64,000 nucleotides of DNA from Candidatus Sulfopaludibacter sp. SbA3 (GCA_945890485.1 CAMDCN010000007.1:310001-374000), one strand, 5' to 3'. Counted from the stretch's first letter, positions 27,807 to 36,186 are shown. The notes: generated by a model not told the origin, from the sequence alone. Program-made: numbers and translations.

Positions 27807-28295
27807 ATGGCGACGATAGACACTCAGCAATTTGGAACGCTTCAGTACAGCGACGATGCGATCTTCGAATTTCCGGAAGGGATACCTGGATTCGAGCAGG
27901 CGCATCATTTCGTCTGCGTGGAGCGACCCGGTCTCCGGCCGATCACGTTTCTGCAGAGCGTGGACGATCCCGGGGTCTGTTTTATCACCTTGCCGGCGAA
28001 GGCAGTGGAGCCGGAATACGAGCTGGATCTGGCGAGAGAGGACCTGCGAGTGCTAGGATTGGCGCAGATGGAGGAGAGTCTGGCCTGTCTGGCAATCGTC
28101 TGCATGCCGCAAGATGCGGCGCCGACGGCAAACCTGTTGGGTCCAGTGGTACTCTCTCGGGAGACGATGCGCGGGATCCAAGCCATTCGCGAAGATAGCA
28201 GGTATTCGGCGGTTCACCCGTTGAGAACGAACCGGACGGAGTCTGTTCCGAGCGCGACGGCATCCAAAGCGGCAACAGGAGAGACGGAGTGCTGA
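27807..28295 (+). CDS. fliW: Flagellar assembly factor FliW
   Basis: FliW binds flagellin in the cytoplasm and, when free, binds CsrA and removes it from flagellin mRNA. The 162-residue product has the conserved FEFPEGIPGFEQAHHFVCVE, FLQSVDDPGVCFITLPAK and LVVLSRET-type segments (here VVLSRETMRGIQAI), plus a serine/threonine-rich tail of about 20 residues. The 146-base upstream gap contains a CTTCAC/GTGAAG inverted repeat (27698-27715) but no promoter I can trust. The gene overlaps csrA by seven bases and is followed by three flagellin genes, the classic fliW-csrA-flagellin arrangement of Bacillus-type regulation. Confidence 0.94.
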   Translation: MATIDTQQFGTLQYSDDAIFEFPEGIPGFEQAHHFVCVERPGLRPITFLQSVDDPGVCFITLPAKAVEPEYELDLAREDLRVLGLAQMEESLACLAIVCMPQDAAPTANLLGPVVLSRETMRGIQAIREDSRYSAVHPLRTNRTESVPSATASKAATGETEC

Positions 28296-28609
28296 TAATC
28301 CGGCGCAGGCGGGGAGAGTCCATCACCGTTGGTGATGAGGTGGAGATCGAAATCCTGGAGACCTCGCCGACCCAAGTGAAGCTCGGAATCCGGGCACCGA
28401 AGAGTGTATCGGTGCTGCGGAAAGAGATCATCGTGACCCGAGATCAAAACCGTGTCGCCTCCGGTTCCCCGGCCGTAGACGACAAACTGAACACGTTGGC
28501 CGAGCAGTACCGAGCCGCCGAAGCCGGCATGGAATTACCGGATCCGGCTGCACCCAATGTCCTCGAAGTATCCCTCCCGCCCGCCCTTGATCCGAAGCGC
28601 AATTCCTAA
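28289..28609 (+). CDS. csrA: Carbon storage regulator CsrA with C-terminal extension
   Basis: CsrA is a dimeric RNA-binding protein that recognises GGA in hairpin loops. The GTG at 28289 gives MLIIRRRRGESITVGDEVEIEILETSPTQVKLGIRAPKSVSVLRKEI, which contains the full CsrA beta-fold. The L4 and R44-type RNA-contact residues are represented by LIIRRR and RAP near those positions. At 106 residues it is longer than the usual 60-75; the extra 40 residues are acidic and proline-rich (MELPDPAAPNVLEVSLPPAL), perhaps part of the FliW-binding face. It overlaps fliW, and AGGAGA upstream could be an autoregulatory target. Flagellin leaders downstream carry candidate sites. Confidence 0.93.
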   Translation: MLIIRRRRGESITVGDEVEIEILETSPTQVKLGIRAPKSVSVLRKEIIVTRDQNRVASGSPAVDDKLNTLAEQYRAAEAGMELPDPAAPNVLEVSLPPALDPKRNS

Positions 28610-28680
28610 AGCGCTTTCGGCCCCCTCTCAGATTAACGAATGAAAGGCAGCCCGCCGCACCAAAGGGCGGACTGCGTTCC

Positions 28681-28744
28681 CGGGAATGGATTCCCGCATC
28701 CCCCATCCTCTGGCGCTCGCCAGAGCTGTTTCAAGGAGTGAAAC
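28681..28744 (+). promoter_or_regulatory. Flagellin 1 leader with two CsrA-type hairpins, one over the Shine-Dalgarno
   Basis: Site 1 is a hairpin CGGGA-AUGGAU-UCCCG (28681-28696) presenting AUGGAU in a six-base loop, a very good CsrA core. Site 2 is GUUUCA-AGGAG-UGAAAC (28728-28744), a perfect 6-bp stem whose loop is the Shine-Dalgarno itself, ending immediately before the ATG at 28745. Between them a further stem CTCTGGC/GCCAGAG (28708-28725) would shorten the distance between sites. A CsrA dimer bridging both loops would block ribosome binding. The hairpins are read directly from sequence; CsrA binding is inference. Confidence 0.75.
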
Positions 28745-31129
28745 ATGTCCTTTCGCATCAACACGAATATTGCATCGCTGCAGTCGCGCGAGTACCTGCG
28801 GACGACTACCGAACAGCAGGCTAAAGCCATCGGGCGGGTTACGTCCGGGCTGCGGATTCTCTCGAGTGGAGACGACGCCGCCGGCCTGTCCATCGCCAAC
28901 AGCTTTCGCAGCGACCAAGCCGTCCTGCAGCAGGGTATCCGCAATGCCAATGATGGTCTGAGCACCCTGCAAACGATTGACGGCGGCATCAACAACATCA
29001 GCAAATTGCTGGACCGCGCGCGCACGCTGGCCACGCAGTCGGCCTCGGGCACCTTCACGGGAAGCCGCGAGGTGCTGAATACGGAATTTTCGAGTGTTAT
29101 CGGAGAAATCGATCGCCAGGCGCAGTCTATCGGCCTCAATACCGGCGGCGAGTTCGCGCGCGCGTTATCCGTTTTCGTCGGTGGTGGCAAGAGCTCGAAC
29201 GGCATCAATGCCATCCAGAATGGCGCTTCCAATGTTGACCTGTCGAACTCGACGGTGGACGCCAAGAGTCTCGGGCTGAAGGGGTCGCAGGCACAGGGTG
29301 TGCCGGCCGTTGATATTGGCACCGGATCGGCCGCCACAAGTGTATCGGCAATCATCAACGATCCGACCAACCTGGCGTCCTTGAACGCCGCCGGATTCAC
29401 CGATTTCTATTTTCGTGGGCCTGGATTCGGCGATGCCGACCGGGTGAAAGTGTCCGTCAACCTTTCGGGTGTCACTAATGTGGACAACCTGGTTGGAGCC
29501 ATCAACGCCGCCATCGAAAGCGCGGGACAGGTGGTGAGCCCCGCCGCGACCGCTTTCCAGAACGCTAACGTGCGCGCCTCGGTGATCACGGCTCCGGACG
29601 GCAAGCGTTCGTTGGCTTTCGCCTCGGCAAATTCCGCTTTTCAGGTAGCGGCGGGCGACCAGACCGCAAATGCTCTTTTGGGAAATGTGACCTCCTCATC
29701 GAATCCGACGGGGACATCGCTCATCAACACCCTAACGGGTGGTTCGACGGCCGCCGCCGCCGCGACCACTTTTGGGGCCTCGGGTGCAGGGACGGTTACT
29801 GTTCGATTCCAGGGCGCTGGCCTCGCGGCTCCGGTGGACATCGACCTAACGGTGGCGGCTGGCACGACCATCGATCAGGCGTTGACCACCCTTTCGACCG
29901 CTGTGGCGGCAAATGCTTCGCTACAGGCCGCAGGCATCGAAACTGTCACAACGTCACCGGGTTCGGCACTGGTTTTCAGTAATTCGCGCGGTGAACGGTT
30001 CGAGGTGCAGAGTTCCGGCGACTTAAACAACCGGCTTGGCCTGGGCAGCTTCCGGGCCTCGGGCGGTGCGAGCGGTTCGTTTGACTATGCCGCGGTGACC
30101 GGTTCCGGTGGAACCTTTGCAGCCGCGGCGCAGACGCTCGAATTTTCGCTTGGCGGAGGCTCGACGATCTCGCTGGCGATCACGCCGACGGCGGCGACGA
30201 TTGCCGGAGCGACGCAAGCCCTCAACGCCGCGTTTGCCGGCAACACGGAGCTGGCGGCAGCCGGCTTGGTGGCCACCAACGACGGCACCGATATTACGAT
30301 TACGAGCAGCAGTGATACCCGCTTCCGTCTTGCGACCGTCGGAGCGGCCAACGTCTTCGGCTTCAACGCCGCCGGGGCCACCGGTGTCGCCGACGTGGCT
30401 GAGACGCAGGGAGGCAATACAACGATCAATCAGTTCATCTCTGGCGGCACGCAACAGACGGCACTGATTCCGTTCAGCGGCATTCGCAGTGGTGGCGACG
30501 ACCAGACGATTACGCTGACGGCGGCCGAGAACGGCAATGCCGAGCAGTCTCTCGCCGTGGTTTTGCGAAACGACACCATTCGGAACGCCGGTACAGTGGA
30601 CGAGGCAATCACGGCGATCAATACAGCGTTGCACCAGTCGAACAACCCGACGCTGCAAAAAGTGTTCGCGGTGAAGGCGAAGGCTTCGGCTGGAGGCCCC
30701 GAAGGTATCCAGTTTGTCAGCACGCTGAATTCGTTCAAGGTTACGGTTGGAACGAACGGGGGAGCGAGCGGCTTGGGTTCTCAAGGGACGGTGATCTCCT
30801 CCGCCACGACCGGGACGGGGGCCACGGCCGACATCAGTACGCAAGAGAGTGCTCAGGCGGCGGTTTCGGCGTTGGCCGATGCTGTGACATCGCTGGGCCA
30901 AGCGCAAGCTGTGGTTGGCCGTGGACAGAATCAGTTCACCTTTGCCGTGAATCTGGCGGCCAGCCAATTGACTAATCTTGCCGCGGCGGAATCGCGCATC
31001 CGCGACGCGGACTTGGCCGAAGAGGCGGCCAACCTGACGAAGGCTCAGATTCTTTTGCAGGCTGGCGTTTCGGCGCTGGCCCAGGCGAATTCGGCACCCG
31101 AACAGGTACTGTCGCTGCTCCGGTCGTAA
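28745..31129 (+). CDS. Flagellin 1, giant form (794 aa)
   Basis: The N-terminal D0/D1 domain (residues 1 to about 150; MSFRINTNIASLQSREYLR, TSGLRILSSGDDAAGLSIAN, DGLSTLQTIDGGINNISKLL) and the C-terminal D1/D0 domain (about 710-794; ESRIRDADLAEEAANLTKAQ) are canonical flagellin. The roughly 450-residue middle is an insert of about four beta-rich modules near 218-320, 342-436, 462-543 and 574-673. Each has a strand-helix-strand layout with segments such as TVDEAITAINTAL and LVATNDGTDITITS, reminiscent of flagellin IN-type repeats. They would form outer domains on the filament surface. Translation is probably controlled by CsrA through the leader. It is the most divergent of the three paralogues. 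Confidence 0.95.
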   Translation: MSFRINTNIASLQSREYLRTTTEQQAKAIGRVTSGLRILSSGDDAAGLSIANSFRSDQAVLQQGIRNANDGLSTLQTIDGGINNISKLLDRARTLATQSASGTFTGSREVLNTEFSSVIGEIDRQAQSIGLNTGGEFARALSVFVGGGKSSNGINAIQNGASNVDLSNSTVDAKSLGLKGSQAQGVPAVDIGTGSAATSVSAIINDPTNLASLNAAGFTDFYFRGPGFGDADRVKVSVNLSGVTNVDNLVGAINAAIESAGQVVSPAATAFQNANVRASVITAPDGKRSLAFASANSAFQVAAGDQTANALLGNVTSSSNPTGTSLINTLTGGSTAAAAATTFGASGAGTVTVRFQGAGLAAPVDIDLTVAAGTTIDQALTTLSTAVAANASLQAAGIETVTTSPGSALVFSNSRGERFEVQSSGDLNNRLGLGSFRASGGASGSFDYAAVTGSGGTFAAAAQTLEFSLGGGSTISLAITPTAATIAGATQALNAAFAGNTELAAAGLVATNDGTDITITSSSDTRFRLATVGAANVFGFNAAGATGVADVAETQGGNTTINQFISGGTQQTALIPFSGIRSGGDDQTITLTAAENGNAEQSLAVVLRNDTIRNAGTVDEAITAINTALHQSNNPTLQKVFAVKAKASAGGPEGIQFVSTLNSFKVTVGTNGGASGLGSQGTVISSATTGTGATADISTQESAQAAVSALADAVTSLGQAQAVVGRGQNQFTFAVNLAASQLTNLAAAESRIRDADLAEEAANLTKAQILLQAGVSALAQANSAPEQVLSLLRS

Positions 31130-31175
31130 CAGTGGTCGGTGAGGTTGCGAGGAGTGAATAGCGCGAGACTGCGCA

Positions 31176-31233
31176 GGTGGATGAATTCACCGGCCGGGAA
31201 GGAGTGGCGGTACGCCGTTTCAAAGAGAGGAAC
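31176..31233 (+). promoter_or_regulatory. Flagellin 2 leader with decayed CsrA-type hairpins
   Basis: This leader aligns with that of flagellin 3. The first hairpin keeps the left arm CGGGA and loop AGGAG (31195-31204), but the right arm is TGGCG instead of TCCCG, so the stem is lost. Before the ATG, GUUUC (31217-31221) can pair with GGAAC (31229-31233) using one G-U pair; its loop is AAAGAGA and the GGA now lies in the stem. An upstream GGTG/CACC hairpin (31176-31191) is kept. Weaker or altered CsrA control is inferred. Confidence 0.55.
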
Positions 31234-33627
31234 ATGTCATTTCGGGTCAACACGAACGTCGCGGCTTTGCAGTCACGGGAGTATCTGCGCCAGACGTCGG
31301 AGTCTCAGGGAAAAGCGATCAGTCGCGTAACCTCCGGACTCCGCATCATCGCTAGCGGCGACGATGCGGCCGGATTGGCGATTGCCAATACATTCCGGAG
31401 TGATCAGGCCGTTTTGGCGCAGGGGGTCCGCAACGCCAACGACGGACTGAGCACCCTGCAGACGCTTGATGGCGGAATCAACAACATCAGCAAACTGCTT
31501 GACCGGGCACGGACTCTGGCAACCCAGTCAGCCTCTGGAACGTTTACCGGTGACCGGAGTGTGTTGAACGCCGAGTTCACGTCCGTCATGGGAGAAATTG
31601 ATCGTCAGGCGCAAGCGGTTGGCCTGGCGACGGGAGGTGCGTTTGCGCAGTCGCTGTCGGTGTTCGTGGGTGGCGGGCGCACGGCAAACGGCATTTCGAC
31701 AACGACGAACGGGTCGGTGGAAGTGGACCTGTCGACCTCCACGGTGGACGCTAAGAGTCTCGGAATGAAGGGTGTGCAGGCGCAGGGCATCAGCACAATC
31801 GACATCGGAACCGGTTCGGCGGGCACCAGCGTTCAGGCCATTGTGAAGAACGCGACCAACCTCGCCTCGACCGCCGTTAGCGGTTTCACGAACTTTTACT
31901 TCCAGGGTCCGGGGTTCAGCGACGGCGAACGAATTAAGGTTGCGGTTAGCCTCTCCGGGATTACGAGCGTCGACAATCTGGTAGAGAACATCAATTCCGC
32001 AATTGATGCGGCGGGCAAAGCTTCGTCTGAAGAGGCCACTTCCTTTCAGAATGCGGGCATCCGGGCGACGGTGGCGACGAATGCGGCCGGCCAGAAGTCG
32101 GTTGGATTCACCTCGTCCTCGGTGGCATTTCAGGTGGCGGCCGGCGACCGGCTGTCGAATGCTCTCCTCGGCAACGTGACGTCAAGCTCGAACCCCGCGG
32201 GCCGAACCCTGGGGAACCTCGCACTGACCAGCGCGAACGTAATGCCTAGCGGGACAATGTTCGGAGCTACCGGGGCCGGCACGGTGACATTCCGGTTCCA
32301 GGGCGCCAATTTGACGAGCCCCGTGGACCTTGCCATAGGGGTGACCGCGACGACCACCATCGATCAGGCACTCGTCGAACTGAGTTCGGCCGTGGGAAGT
32401 AACGCGCTACTCCAAGCCTCTGGCATTACGACGATATCGGCGGCGCCTGGCAGTCCGCTCATTTTCGGGAGCGCCCGAGGTGAGACATTCGAAGTGCGGA
32501 CATCGGGAGATGTCAATAATCTCTTTAGCATGGGATCCTACCAAGGATCGGCGGGCGCCGGCGGAACCTTCGACTACTCGTCAATTACGGGGGCTGCGGG
32601 GACGTTCGCGACCGCCTCGGAGTTATTGCAATTCTCGATTGGGGGCGGACCGAATGTGTCCTTCTTTGTTGCGCCGGTGGCGGCAACGATTGCCGGGGCG
32701 ACGACGGCATTGAATGCGGCCTTTGCCAGCGATGTCCAAACGGCCGCCGCGGGATTGGTGGCAACGAACGATGGTACGGTGATAACGATCACGAGCACAA
32801 ACGGTTCCCGCTTCCGCTTGAGCTCCGTAAGCGCCACCAACATCTTCGGCTTCAACGATCGAGGTGGAGCGCAGGCGACTGGCGGCACAGGCAACGCTGG
32901 GTCGAGTTTGGGTACGGAGATTCACTACTTCGCTTCCGCTGGCGCCCAACAGACCGGCCTGTTAAGTTTCTCAGCCATTCGAAACGGCGACGACGACCAA
33001 ACCATCACCCTGATGGCGACCGACCCGGCGGGAGCCGAGCAGTCGCTAGCCGTGGTCCTGCGCAACGACATCACGTTGCGGAATGCAAGCACCGTGGATG
33101 AAGCGATCCACGCGATCAATAGTGCGCTGCAGCAATCGAACAACGCGACCTTGCGACAGATCGTGGCCGTTAAGGATAAAGCGACGGGGACTGGCCCGGA
33201 GGGCATCAGATTCATCAGCACTCTTGCATCGTTCCAGGTCGGCATCGGCACCAACGGCGGTGGCACGGGGATAGGCAGCCAAGGCACGGTGGTCACGGCT
33301 GCGACGGTGGGCACCGGCGCGACGGCGTCGATCAGTAGCCAGGGTGCGGCAGAGAACGCCGTCGCCGCGCTGGGTGAAGCCATCGCAAAACTCGGCACGG
33401 CGCAGGCCGTCGTGGGCCGGGCCCAGAACCAGTTCACCTATGCCGTGAACCTGGCGCAGTCGCAGTTGACGAATCTGGCGGCCTCAGAATCCCGGATCCG
33501 CGATGCGGATTTGGCCGAGGAGGCCGCCAGCCTGACCAAGGCGCAGATATTGCTGCAGGCTGGCATTTCGGCGCTTTCGCAGGCGAACTCGGCCCCGGAA
33601 CAGGTCCTGACGCTGCTGCGGAGTTAG
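31234..33627 (+). CDS. Flagellin 2, giant form (797 aa)
   Basis: The start at 31234 gives MSFRVNTNVAALQSREYLRQ; a frame from 31177 is rejected because it reads through the leader hairpins. Flagellin D0/D1 ends are nearly identical to those of flagellin 3 (SGLRIIASGDDAAGLAIAN at the N-terminus, ESRIRDADLAEEAASLTKAQ at the C-terminus). The central four-module insert is present but diverges where paralogues carry VTGGS (here ALTSANVMPSG) and at GGTGNAGSSLGTEIHYFA. It is the middle of three tandem copies and has no obvious promoter of its own, so it may be read from upstream. Its altered leader suggests different expression from its neighbours. Confidence 0.95.
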   Translation: MSFRVNTNVAALQSREYLRQTSESQGKAISRVTSGLRIIASGDDAAGLAIANTFRSDQAVLAQGVRNANDGLSTLQTLDGGINNISKLLDRARTLATQSASGTFTGDRSVLNAEFTSVMGEIDRQAQAVGLATGGAFAQSLSVFVGGGRTANGISTTTNGSVEVDLSTSTVDAKSLGMKGVQAQGISTIDIGTGSAGTSVQAIVKNATNLASTAVSGFTNFYFQGPGFSDGERIKVAVSLSGITSVDNLVENINSAIDAAGKASSEEATSFQNAGIRATVATNAAGQKSVGFTSSSVAFQVAAGDRLSNALLGNVTSSSNPAGRTLGNLALTSANVMPSGTMFGATGAGTVTFRFQGANLTSPVDLAIGVTATTTIDQALVELSSAVGSNALLQASGITTISAAPGSPLIFGSARGETFEVRTSGDVNNLFSMGSYQGSAGAGGTFDYSSITGAAGTFATASELLQFSIGGGPNVSFFVAPVAATIAGATTALNAAFASDVQTAAAGLVATNDGTVITITSTNGSRFRLSSVSATNIFGFNDRGGAQATGGTGNAGSSLGTEIHYFASAGAQQTGLLSFSAIRNGDDDQTITLMATDPAGAEQSLAVVLRNDITLRNASTVDEAIHAINSALQQSNNATLRQIVAVKDKATGTGPEGIRFISTLASFQVGIGTNGGGTGIGSQGTVVTAATVGTGATASISSQGAAENAVAALGEAIAKLGTAQAVVGRAQNQFTYAVNLAQSQLTNLAASESRIRDADLAEEAASLTKAQILLQAGISALSQANSAPEQVLTLLRS

Positions 33628-33648
33628 GTAGCCGTTCAGCGGCGGGGG

Positions 33649-33666
33649 TCTGGGCCCTATCCCAGA
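33649..33666 (+). terminator. Weak terminator-like hairpin after flagellin 2
   Basis: TCTGGG (33649-33654) and CCCAGA (33661-33666) form a six-base stem with loop CCCTAT, extendable by GG/CC beyond one mismatch, followed by a short pyrimidine stretch. It may separate the flagellin 1-2 transcript from the independently promoted flagellin 3. Confidence 0.4.
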
Positions 33667-33696
33667 ACCTTCTTACCCTATTCCTCCAAATTTTTC

Positions 33697-33722
33697 TAAA
33701 ACTCTCCTGATCGCTCCGATAA
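33697..33722 (+). promoter_or_regulatory. Candidate sigma-28 (FliA) promoter of flagellin 3
   Basis: TAAA at 33697-33700 is followed after 14 bases by TCCGATAA at 33715-33722, seven of eight bases of the GCCGATAA -10 element. Sigma-28 promoters usually have about 15 bases between these parts. Transcription would start near 33730, producing a leader of about 60 bases that begins just before the conserved hairpins. No equally good match is seen before flagellins 1 and 2. Confidence 0.65.
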
Positions 33723-33733
33723 GCCTCTTGTAA

Positions 33734-33789
33734 CCGGTGCATTCACCGGGCGGGAAGGACTCCCGGATAGTCGTTTCAAGGAGAGAAAC
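33734..33789 (+). promoter_or_regulatory. Flagellin 3 leader with hairpin and two CsrA-type sites
   Basis: Three hairpins occur in order: CCGGTG-CATT-CACCGG (33734-33749), a perfect stem near the predicted RNA 5' end; CGGGA-AGGAC-UCCCG (33751-33765), with GGA in the loop; and GUUUC-AAGGAGA-GAAAC (33773-33789), with the Shine-Dalgarno in the loop directly before the ATG at 33790. The two GGA cores are 23 bases apart, suited to one CsrA dimer. The first hairpin may protect the 5' end. Confidence 0.75.
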
Positions 33790-36186
33790 ATGTCATTTCG
33801 TGTAAATACTAACGTGGCGTCTTTGCAGTCGCGGGAATATCTGCGTCAGACTTCAGAGTCGCAAGGGAAAACCATCAACCGCGTGACCTCCGGGTTGCGC
33901 ATCATCGCCAGCGGCGACGACGCGGCCGGGTTGGCGATCGCCAACGGGTTCCGTAGCGACCAGGCGGTTCTGTCGCAGGGCGTTCGGAACGCCAACGACG
34001 GATTGAGCACTTTGCAAACGCTGGACGGCGGTATCAACAACATCAGCAAACTGCTGGACCGGGCGCGGACCTTGGCGACTCAGTCGGCCTCTGGTACGTT
34101 CACGGGCGACCGGGGAGTTTTGAACACCGAGTTCTCGTCGGTGATCGGTGAAATTGACCGGCAAGCCCAAGCGGTTGGCCTGACGACGGGTGGCGCTTTC
34201 GCCAAGTCGCTATCGGTCTTCATCGGTGGTGGTCGCAGTGCGAACGGCATTTCGACGACGACGAACGGATCCGTGGGTGTGGACCTGTCGACCTCGACGG
34301 TGGACTCGAAGAGCCTTGGTTTGAAGGGCGTGCAGGCGCAGGGCATCAGCACAGTGGATATCGGTACGGGCTCGGCTTCGACGAGCGTATCGGCGATTGT
34401 GAACGATGCGACGAACACTGGCTCGACGGCGGTAGGCGGGTTCACGGACTTTTACTTTAAGGGACCGGGATTCAGCGATAGCGAGTCGATCAAGGTGGCG
34501 GTGAATCTGTCGGGTGTGACGAATGTCGACAACCTGGTGGAGAACATCAACTCGGCGATCGAGTCGGCCGGCAACGCATCGTCCCAGCAGGCGACAGCTT
34601 TCAAGAACGCAGGTATCCAAGCGACCGTGGTTACGGATTCGACTGGCCAGAAGTCGATTGGCTTTACCTCGGCGTCTTCGGCGTTCCAGGTAGCGGCCGG
34701 GGACCGGTTGTCGAATGCTCTGCTGGGTAATGTAACCTCCAGTTCGAACCCGACGGGTCTCACGTTGGCCAACACTGTCACTGGTGGCTCGAACACGGCG
34801 GCGACAACGACAACGTTCGGTGCGACGGGCGCCGGCACAGTAACGGTCCGTTTCCAGGGTGCGAATTTGACCAGCCCGGTCGACATCGCACTGACTGTCG
34901 CGGCGGGTACGACCGTTGATCAGGCGCTAGAGAGCTTGAGCTCCGCGGTTGGCAGCAATGCGGATTTGCAGGCGGCAGGAATCACGACGCAGAGCGCTAC
35001 GGCGGGATCGGCGCTGGTGTTTGCCAACGCTCGCGGCGAGAAGTTCGAGGTTTTGGCTTCTGGCGACGTGAACAACCGTCTGGGCTTGGGTTCCTTCCAG
35101 GGATCGACTGGTGCAGGTGGCACTTTCGACTACTCGGCGATCACGGGCGCGGCGGGTACTTTTGTGGCTGCTTCGGAAACGTTGGAATTTTCCGTGGGTG
35201 GCGGCGCCAAGGTAGCGCTGGCAGTCACTCCGACAGCAGCAACAATCGCCGGAGCGACCACGGCTCTGAACGCGGCGTTCGCTGGCGACACGACGTTAGC
35301 TGCCGCCGGATTGGTGGCGACAAATGACGGCACGGCGATCACGATCACGAGTTCGAACGGTTCCAACTTCCGCCTGAACTCCGTGGGCGCAACGAACGTC
35401 TTTGGCTTCAACGACCGCGGCGGCGCGCAGGCGACCGGCGTAGCCGATGTTGCCGAAACGCAGAGCGCTGGTACCGACATCAACTTCTTCGCGGCCGCCG
35501 GGTCGCAGCAGACCAGTCTGTTGAGCTTCTCGGCGATTCGGAGCGGTGCGGATGACCAGACGATCACTCTGACGGCCAACAACACTGCGGGTGTTGAGCA
35601 GTCTTTGGCCGTGGTGCTGCGCAATGACAGCACTGTCCGCAATGCAGGTACAGTGGACGAGGCGATCGACGCGATCAACACCGCGCTGCAACAGTCGAAC
35701 AACGATACGTTGAAGCAGATTGTTGCGGTGAAGGACAAAGCGAACGCCGGCGGCGCAGAGGGCATCAAGTTCGTCAGCAACCTGTCGTCGTTCAAGGTTG
35801 GCATCGGCACCAACGGTGGCGGCACGGGTATCGGCAGTCAAGGCACTGTGGTGACGGCGGCGACGGTTGGCACCGGCGCAACCGCCTCAATCGACAGCCA
35901 GGATTCGGCGGAGAAGGCCGTTACTGCTCTCGGCGAGGCCATCGCAAAGCTCGGCACCGCGCAAGCCGTCGTCGGCCGTGGTCAGAATCAGTTCACCTAC
36001 GCGGTGAATCTGGCCCAGTCGCAGTTGACCAACTTGGCCGCTTCCGAATCCCGGATCCGCGACGCGGACTTGGCCGAAGAAGCTGCCAACTTGACCAAGG
36101 CGCAGATCCTTCTGCAGGCCGGTATCTCTGCTCTTTCGCAGGCGAACTCGGCTCCGCAGCAGGTGTTGTCACTCCTCCGGGGCTAA
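33790..36186 (+). CDS. Flagellin 3, giant form (798 aa)
   Basis: Canonical flagellin ends (MSFRVNTNVASLQSREYLRQ, DGLSTLQTLDGGINNISKLL; ESRIRDADLAEEAANLTKAQ) flank a central insert of four beta-rich modules, with clear strand-helix segments such as TVDQALESLSSAV and TIAGATTALNAAFAG. The sequence is closest to flagellin 2. It probably has its own sigma-28 promoter and a strong intrinsic terminator after the gene, so it can be expressed as a single-gene late class transcript. With an intact double CsrA site in the leader, it and flagellin 1 look like the principal FliW/CsrA-controlled subunits. The surface modules contain many Ser/Thr and may be glycosylated. Confidence 0.95.
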   Translation: MSFRVNTNVASLQSREYLRQTSESQGKTINRVTSGLRIIASGDDAAGLAIANGFRSDQAVLSQGVRNANDGLSTLQTLDGGINNISKLLDRARTLATQSASGTFTGDRGVLNTEFSSVIGEIDRQAQAVGLTTGGAFAKSLSVFIGGGRSANGISTTTNGSVGVDLSTSTVDSKSLGLKGVQAQGISTVDIGTGSASTSVSAIVNDATNTGSTAVGGFTDFYFKGPGFSDSESIKVAVNLSGVTNVDNLVENINSAIESAGNASSQQATAFKNAGIQATVVTDSTGQKSIGFTSASSAFQVAAGDRLSNALLGNVTSSSNPTGLTLANTVTGGSNTAATTTTFGATGAGTVTVRFQGANLTSPVDIALTVAAGTTVDQALESLSSAVGSNADLQAAGITTQSATAGSALVFANARGEKFEVLASGDVNNRLGLGSFQGSTGAGGTFDYSAITGAAGTFVAASETLEFSVGGGAKVALAVTPTAATIAGATTALNAAFAGDTTLAAAGLVATNDGTAITITSSNGSNFRLNSVGATNVFGFNDRGGAQATGVADVAETQSAGTDINFFAAAGSQQTSLLSFSAIRSGADDQTITLTANNTAGVEQSLAVVLRNDSTVRNAGTVDEAIDAINTALQQSNNDTLKQIVAVKDKANAGGAEGIKFVSNLSSFKVGIGTNGGGTGIGSQGTVVTAATVGTGATASIDSQDSAEKAVTALGEAIAKLGTAQAVVGRGQNQFTYAVNLAQSQLTNLAASESRIRDADLAEEAANLTKAQILLQAGISALSQANSAPQQVLSLLRG

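Noticed and set aside
28607-28635. Sigma-28 promoter before flagellin 1
   Set aside because: TAAA at 28607 has only a poor -10 match (5 of 8) at a 17-base spacing, so it was not called.
30023-30967. 314-residue minus-strand frame in flagellin 1
   Set aside because: Antisense to the flagellin insert; composition is Arg/Gly-rich and no domain is visible.
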